The notes beneath the pieces are model-generated. The model was not told the DNA's origin and ran no database searches. It saw only the letters and a program-made list of their open reading frames with translations. Of a stretch of DNA of 8,018 nt, positions 5,223 through 8,018 are shown piece after piece. Made by a program: the position numbers and the translations under genes. The stretch comes from Christensenellaceae bacterium (GTDB lineage: Bacteria; Bacillota; Clostridia; Christensenellales; Borkfalkiaceae): the NCBI GenBank assembly GCA_948482865.1, contig CAOMHR010000070.1, positions 1-8,018 of the forward strand. Direction: 5' to 3'. The number at the start of each line of letters is the position of its first letter. Within the stretch, counting starts at the first letter, position 1.

Positions 5223-6989
5223 ATGAAATTTAAAATTTTAGATTTATTCTGCGGCGCAGGCGGTTTTTCAGCAGGTTTTGATATGCTGGAAAATTTTTCT
5301 ACCGAAGTGGGGTTGGATTACGATAAATATGCTATTGAAACTTTTGCAAAAAATTTCCCCAAGGCGGTTGCGGTATGCGGGGATATTTTAAATGAAGACG
5401 TTAAAAAAGAAATTATAACTGAAAGCAAAAAGCGCGGCGTCAATATGATTATCGGCGGTCCGCCTTGTCAGGGTTTCAGTTTGAAGGGGAAGAATCTCGG
5501 GCTTGAAGATAAGCGCAATTTCTTATTTAAAGAGTATCTTAATCTGGTCAGGGAAATCCAGCCCGAAGTTTTTGTTATAGAAAATGTTAAAAACATTTTA
5601 AATTCGTCAAACCATTATTTCAAAAACGAAATCATTAAAGAAATTAAATCGCTTGGATATATTGTAAACTGCGGGGTAGTCAATGCCAGAGATTACGGCG
5701 TCCCGCAAAGCAGAGAAAGGGCAATTTTTATTGCATCAAAATTTAAATTCATCAATCTTCCCAATCCGCAGGAAAAACGGGTTACGGTAAAAGACGCCAT
5801 TTCCGATTTGTCTTATTTGGAAAGCGGAGAGGGCGATATTCTTTCGGAATATAAAAACGAAAGTTTAAGCGATTATCAGAAGTTTTTGCGCGGCGGCAAA
5901 TTGCAGTATCATAAAGCGTCGGGACATTCGAAGGGCGCTATTGATAAACTGAAAATGATTCCGCCTGAAAAGGGTAAGGAGTATTTGCCGAAAGAGTTGG
6001 TCGGAAAGCAAAAATTTTCCACAACATGGTCAAGGCTGGAATGGGACAGCATAAGTCCTACGATAGATACAAGATTCGATACTCCGTCAAACGGTAAAAA
6101 TTCGCACCCGTATCTTAACCGTGCAATAACGCCCCGGGAAGCTGCAAGAATCCAAAGTTTTAACGACGATTTTTATTTTTACGGACCGAAAGTCGCCGTA
6201 TGCAAACAGATAGGCAACGCTGTTCCGCCGCTGCTTGCAAAGGCAATAGGGGAACAGATTTATAATGAATTGGACAACGACGTAGTGGAGAAACGGAATT
6301 TTAAATTATTTCAGGGCAACGCATATACTATAATCAACGAATTTGTTAAAAACGACGTTAAAGTAAACCATATTATTACCGATCCCCCGTATAACATTTC
6401 CCACGAGAACAATTTTAATACATTAAAGAGACCGAGACAGGGTGTTGACTTTGGTGAATGGGATAAAAATTTTGATTTGTTTTCCTGGATTCCGGAGTAC
6501 GGGAAGATTTTAGATAAAAACGGCTCAATGATTGTTTTTTGTTCGTACAGGTATATGAGTTTTATTATTAAAACAATGGAAGAGAGCAATCTTGAAGTAA
6601 AAGACGTTTTGGTTTGGCGAAAATCAAATCCGATGCCGAGAAACACCGATAGAAGATATGTTCAGGATATGGAGTTTGCCGTATGGGCGGTAAAAAAAGG
6701 TTCTAAGTGGACATTTAATAAATCGAATGACTGTTCATATATGCGCAGTATGTTTGAAACGTCAACCGTGTCGGGCAATGAAAAAGTCGGACATCCTACG
6801 CAAAAGAGCCTGAAACTTATGAAAGAAATTATCAGTATACATACTAATGAAAACGACGTGGTTCTTGACCCGTTTATGGGTAGCGGAACAACGGGGGTCG
6901 CCTGTTTGGACTTGAACAGAAAATTTATAGGAATTGAGCTGGATAAAAATTATTTTAAGCTGGCAATTGACAGATTAAACTCTAATTAA
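5223..6989 (+). CDS. Bifunctional DNA methyltransferase: C5-cytosine domain fused to beta-class N6-adenine (or N4-cytosine) domain
   Basis: 588 residues, two complete methyltransferases in one chain. The first (1-350) is a C5-cytosine enzyme: motif I DLFCGAGGFSAG (7-18), catalytic PPCQ with C82, ENV (120-122), QSRER (162-166), a recognition region of ~100 residues, motif IX around SPTIDTR (278-284) and motif X GNAVPPLLAKAIG (331-343). The second (~355-588) has the beta-class order: DPPY (387-390) first, HPTQKSL (524-530) later, then the SAM-binding DPFMGSGTT (549-557). DPPY suggests N6-adenine rather than N4-cytosine, where SPPY is usual. Both active sites look intact. It presumably protects host DNA from the divergent HNH nuclease; two chemistries suit an asymmetric target needing a different base methylated on each strand. 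Fusions of this kind are uncommon; from memory M.Esp3I is a precedent. A hairpin terminator follows the stop. Confidence 0.93.
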   Translation: MKFKILDLFCGAGGFSAGFDMLENFSTEVGLDYDKYAIETFAKNFPKAVAVCGDILNEDVKKEIITESKKRGVNMIIGGPPCQGFSLKGKNLGLEDKRNFLFKEYLNLVREIQPEVFVIENVKNILNSSNHYFKNEIIKEIKSLGYIVNCGVVNARDYGVPQSRERAIFIASKFKFINLPNPQEKRVTVKDAISDLSYLESGEGDILSEYKNESLSDYQKFLRGGKLQYHKASGHSKGAIDKLKMIPPEKGKEYLPKELVGKQKFSTTWSRLEWDSISPTIDTRFDTPSNGKNSHPYLNRAITPREAARIQSFNDDFYFYGPKVAVCKQIGNAVPPLLAKAIGEQIYNELDNDVVEKRNFKLFQGNAYTIINEFVKNDVKVNHIITDPPYNISHENNFNTLKRPRQGVDFGEWDKNFDLFSWIPEYGKILDKNGSMIVFCSYRYMSFIIKTMEESNLEVKDVLVWRKSNPMPRNTDRRYVQDMEFAVWAVKKGSKWTFNKSNDCSYMRSMFETSTVSGNEKVGHPTQKSLKLMKEIISIHTNENDVVLDPFMGSGTTGVACLDLNRKFIGIELDKNYFKLAIDRLNSN

Positions 6990-6995
6990 GCAAAG

Positions 6996-7025
6996 AAAAG
7001 GACGGGCGGAACGCCTGTCCTTTTT
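6996..7025. terminator. Bidirectional terminator after the methyltransferase
   Basis: AAAAGGACGGGCG (6996-7008) pairs with CGCCTGTCCTTTT (7012-7024) around GAA, with one G-U pair, followed by a T run on the plus strand. On the minus strand the stem is followed by TTTTCTTT and would end the DUF4180 transcript. Confidence 0.85.
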
Positions 7026-7035
7026 CAGATACATT

Positions 7036-7410
7036 TCATATTATTTTAGTTTCGGTCAGTTTATCAATTGCTTCTTCCGCAGTATCGGTAAAGAATATTT
7101 CGCGCCCGTTATTGCTTTCGTAAATGAAATCTTTTAAAGGCTTGCTTGTATATTTTGAGTAATCGCCGTAAATTGCAATACGGAATTTATAGTTAATAAA
7201 TTTTTGCAATATCTCTCCCGCAAGACCGCTGCTTAATACAAAAAATTTTTCTGTAATTAAGTTTTTTGAAATCATAATATTTTTAACGCCGGTTTCATAA
7301 TTAACCGTCATCATCAGGTCGAGAGCGCTTTGCGGGTCATATATAACTTTTTCGTCTGAAATAACGTGGGCGACGTCTATTTTGTTTTTAGTGATTTTTT
7401 TAATTTTCAT
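7036..7410 (-). CDS. DUF4180 domain-containing protein
   Basis: 124 residues from the chosen start. The sequence matches what I know of the DUF4180 family: VISDEKVIYDPQSALDLMM (16-34), a central KNIMISKNLITEKFF, the strongly conserved GLAGEILQKFINYKFRIAI (62-80), then GDYSKYTSKPLKDFIYESN (82-100) and a final IFFTDTAEEAIDKL (105-118). No biochemical function is established for the family to my knowledge. It is small, soluble and without a signal peptide. An ATG at 7422 would add four residues; 7410 is preferred because family members usually begin near MKI, although neither start has a good ribosome binding site. It follows the DUF6194-type gene by 28-40 bp with no promoter or terminator between, so the two are probably co-transcribed. 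Confidence 0.8.
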   Translation of the reverse strand: MKIKKITKNKIDVAHVISDEKVIYDPQSALDLMMTVNYETGVKNIMISKNLITEKFFVLSSGLAGEILQKFINYKFRIAIYGDYSKYTSKPLKDFIYESNNGREIFFTDTAEEAIDKLTETKII

Positions 7411-7450
7411 TTTCCATACCATTTTAATGAAATTTCCATTAAATATAGTT

Positions 7451-7900
7451 TCATTTTAATCTTTGTAAAAATTTCTCTTTTGCGTATTCGTAGGCTTCCT
7501 GAATTAAGGGTTTTAATTTTTCAAAAGTTTCCGTTGACGGATTTAGTACGCATATCCAACTCATCCAGGCATAAACGGGGTGTGGCATAATTGTGTCAAC
7601 TTGTGAAAAGTCAAAGTCCATTTTTACAACACCGCCTTTTGAAGGACGTGCGGGAATAAATCCAAATAAATCAATAAAAGTCTTTTTTCTGATGCCTAAA
7701 TTTATGCGGTAAACATTTGCGCGGTTTAAATTTGAACTGCTATCGTTTTCGCCGTCTTTTTCTTTTGACGTCAGAATATATACGCCGCGCTTTAACTCGT
7801 TTTCGGGATTATAAAAAATGCCCTGTTCGCCCCAGCTATTAACCAAAACCGTTCCGTCTAAATTGTCAAGACAATAGTGCAAAATTTCGTTAGATGTCAT
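7451..7900 (-). CDS. DUF6194-type conserved protein
   Basis: 149 residues. The pattern of an N-terminal helix (TSNEILHYCLDNL), SWGEQGIFYNPENELKRGVY (22-41), KEKDGENDSSSNLNR (46-60), a glycine-rich RPSKGGVV (85-92) and HPVYAWMSWICVLNPS (107-122) fits the DUF6194 family as I remember it. Function is unknown; the family name is less certain than the conservation. The start at 7900 is chosen because AAGGTGA (minus strand 7908-7914) sits 7 bases upstream and the promoter places +1 near 7914. An in-frame ATG at 7930 lies between the -10 and -35 elements and cannot be in this transcript. It is the first gene of a two-gene unit with the DUF4180 gene. Confidence 0.75.
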   Translation of the reverse strand: MTSNEILHYCLDNLDGTVLVNSWGEQGIFYNPENELKRGVYILTSKEKDGENDSSSNLNRANVYRINLGIRKKTFIDLFGFIPARPSKGGVVKMDFDFSQVDTIMPHPVYAWMSWICVLNPSTETFEKLKPLIQEAYEYAKEKFLQRLK

Positions 7901-7920
7901 TTGTAACTCACCTTGGAAAT

Positions 7921-7949
7921 ATTTTACCAATTTAACTTTTAAAATGCAA
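7921..7949 (-). promoter_or_regulatory. Promoter of the DUF6194-DUF4180 unit
   Basis: On the minus strand, TTGCAT (7944-7949), a 17-bp spacer and TAAAAT (7921-7926) preceded by TGG (an extended -10). The expected +1 is about 7914-7915, giving a leader of only ~14 nt that just includes the AAGGTGA site. Confidence 0.75.
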
Positions 7950-7954
7950 ATAAA

Positions 7955-8018
7955 TTATTTTAGATTTTGACCGAACCGGCTTATCTTGTCGCGCGGCGTG
8001 GGTAAGCAAATGGGAGTG
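7955..8018 (-). CDS. Possible 3' end of a gene entering from the right
   Basis: A minus-strand frame is open from the right edge to a TAA at 7955-7957, ending PRDKISRFGQNLK. About 20 residues are visible, too few to name a family or be sure it is coding. The rest of the right edge shows nothing else recognisable. Confidence 0.25.
   Translation of the reverse strand, partial: TPICLPTPRDKISRFGQNLK

Noticed and set aside
6311..6646. Minus-strand open frame inside the methyltransferase
   Set aside because: It lies opposite the DPPY-containing conserved domain and has no ribosome binding site or recognisable motif.
7901..7930. Longer start for the DUF6194-type protein at 7930
   Set aside because: That ATG lies between the -10 and -35 hexamers, while the 7900 start has AAGGTGA at proper spacing and begins with the family-like N-terminus.
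1..8018. CRISPR array, riboswitch or insertion sequence ends
   Set aside because: No regularly spaced repeats, no conserved riboswitch core and no terminal inverted repeats flanking a transposase were seen.

Overview
The window looks like chromosome from a low-GC Gram-positive, probably an uncultured gut-type Clostridia member. The evidence is a large clostridial-style serine recombinase, AT-rich promoters close to TTGACA-N17-TATAAT, GC-rich bidirectional hairpin terminators, a tRNA gene with an encoded CCA, and a non-haem ferritin with an upstream sequence resembling a PerR box. This placement is inferred from gene style, not from a phylogenetic marker.

Layout. (1) 2-1246 (+): the 3' part of a large serine recombinase, so the left edge is probably the end of a mobile element. 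A perfect 18-bp hairpin overlaps its stop codon. (2) 1247-1434: no gene recognised. (3) 1472-1547 (-): tRNA-Pro(CGG) with a clear promoter and terminator. (4) 1641-1769 (+): a 42-residue acidic protein with its own strong promoter and terminator, followed by 1865-2776 (+), a flavin-reductase-like flavoprotein. Neither has a Shine-Dalgarno sequence, and both promoters put +1 at or next to the A of the ATG, so both mRNAs look leaderless. (5) 2822-3778 (-): ferritin and a PNPOx-like FMN protein, apparently one operon. (6) 3881-6989: a divergent restriction-modification locus. An HNH endonuclease reads leftward, and a 588-residue methyltransferase combining a C5-cytosine domain and a beta-class adenine (or N4-cytosine) domain reads rightward. 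(7) 7036-7900 (-): two small conserved proteins of DUF4180 and DUF6194 type, probably co-transcribed. (8) 7955-8018 (-): possibly the last codons of another gene.

The most notable system is the restriction-modification locus. Two modification chemistries in one polypeptide, opposite a single HNH nuclease of unfamiliar N-terminal sequence, suggest a compact system with an asymmetric (type IIS-like) target. The redox and iron genes (flavin reductase, ferritin, FMN split-barrel protein) cluster beside it. No terminator is visible between the nuclease gene and the ferritin gene, so some nuclease transcripts may continue into the ferritin operon.
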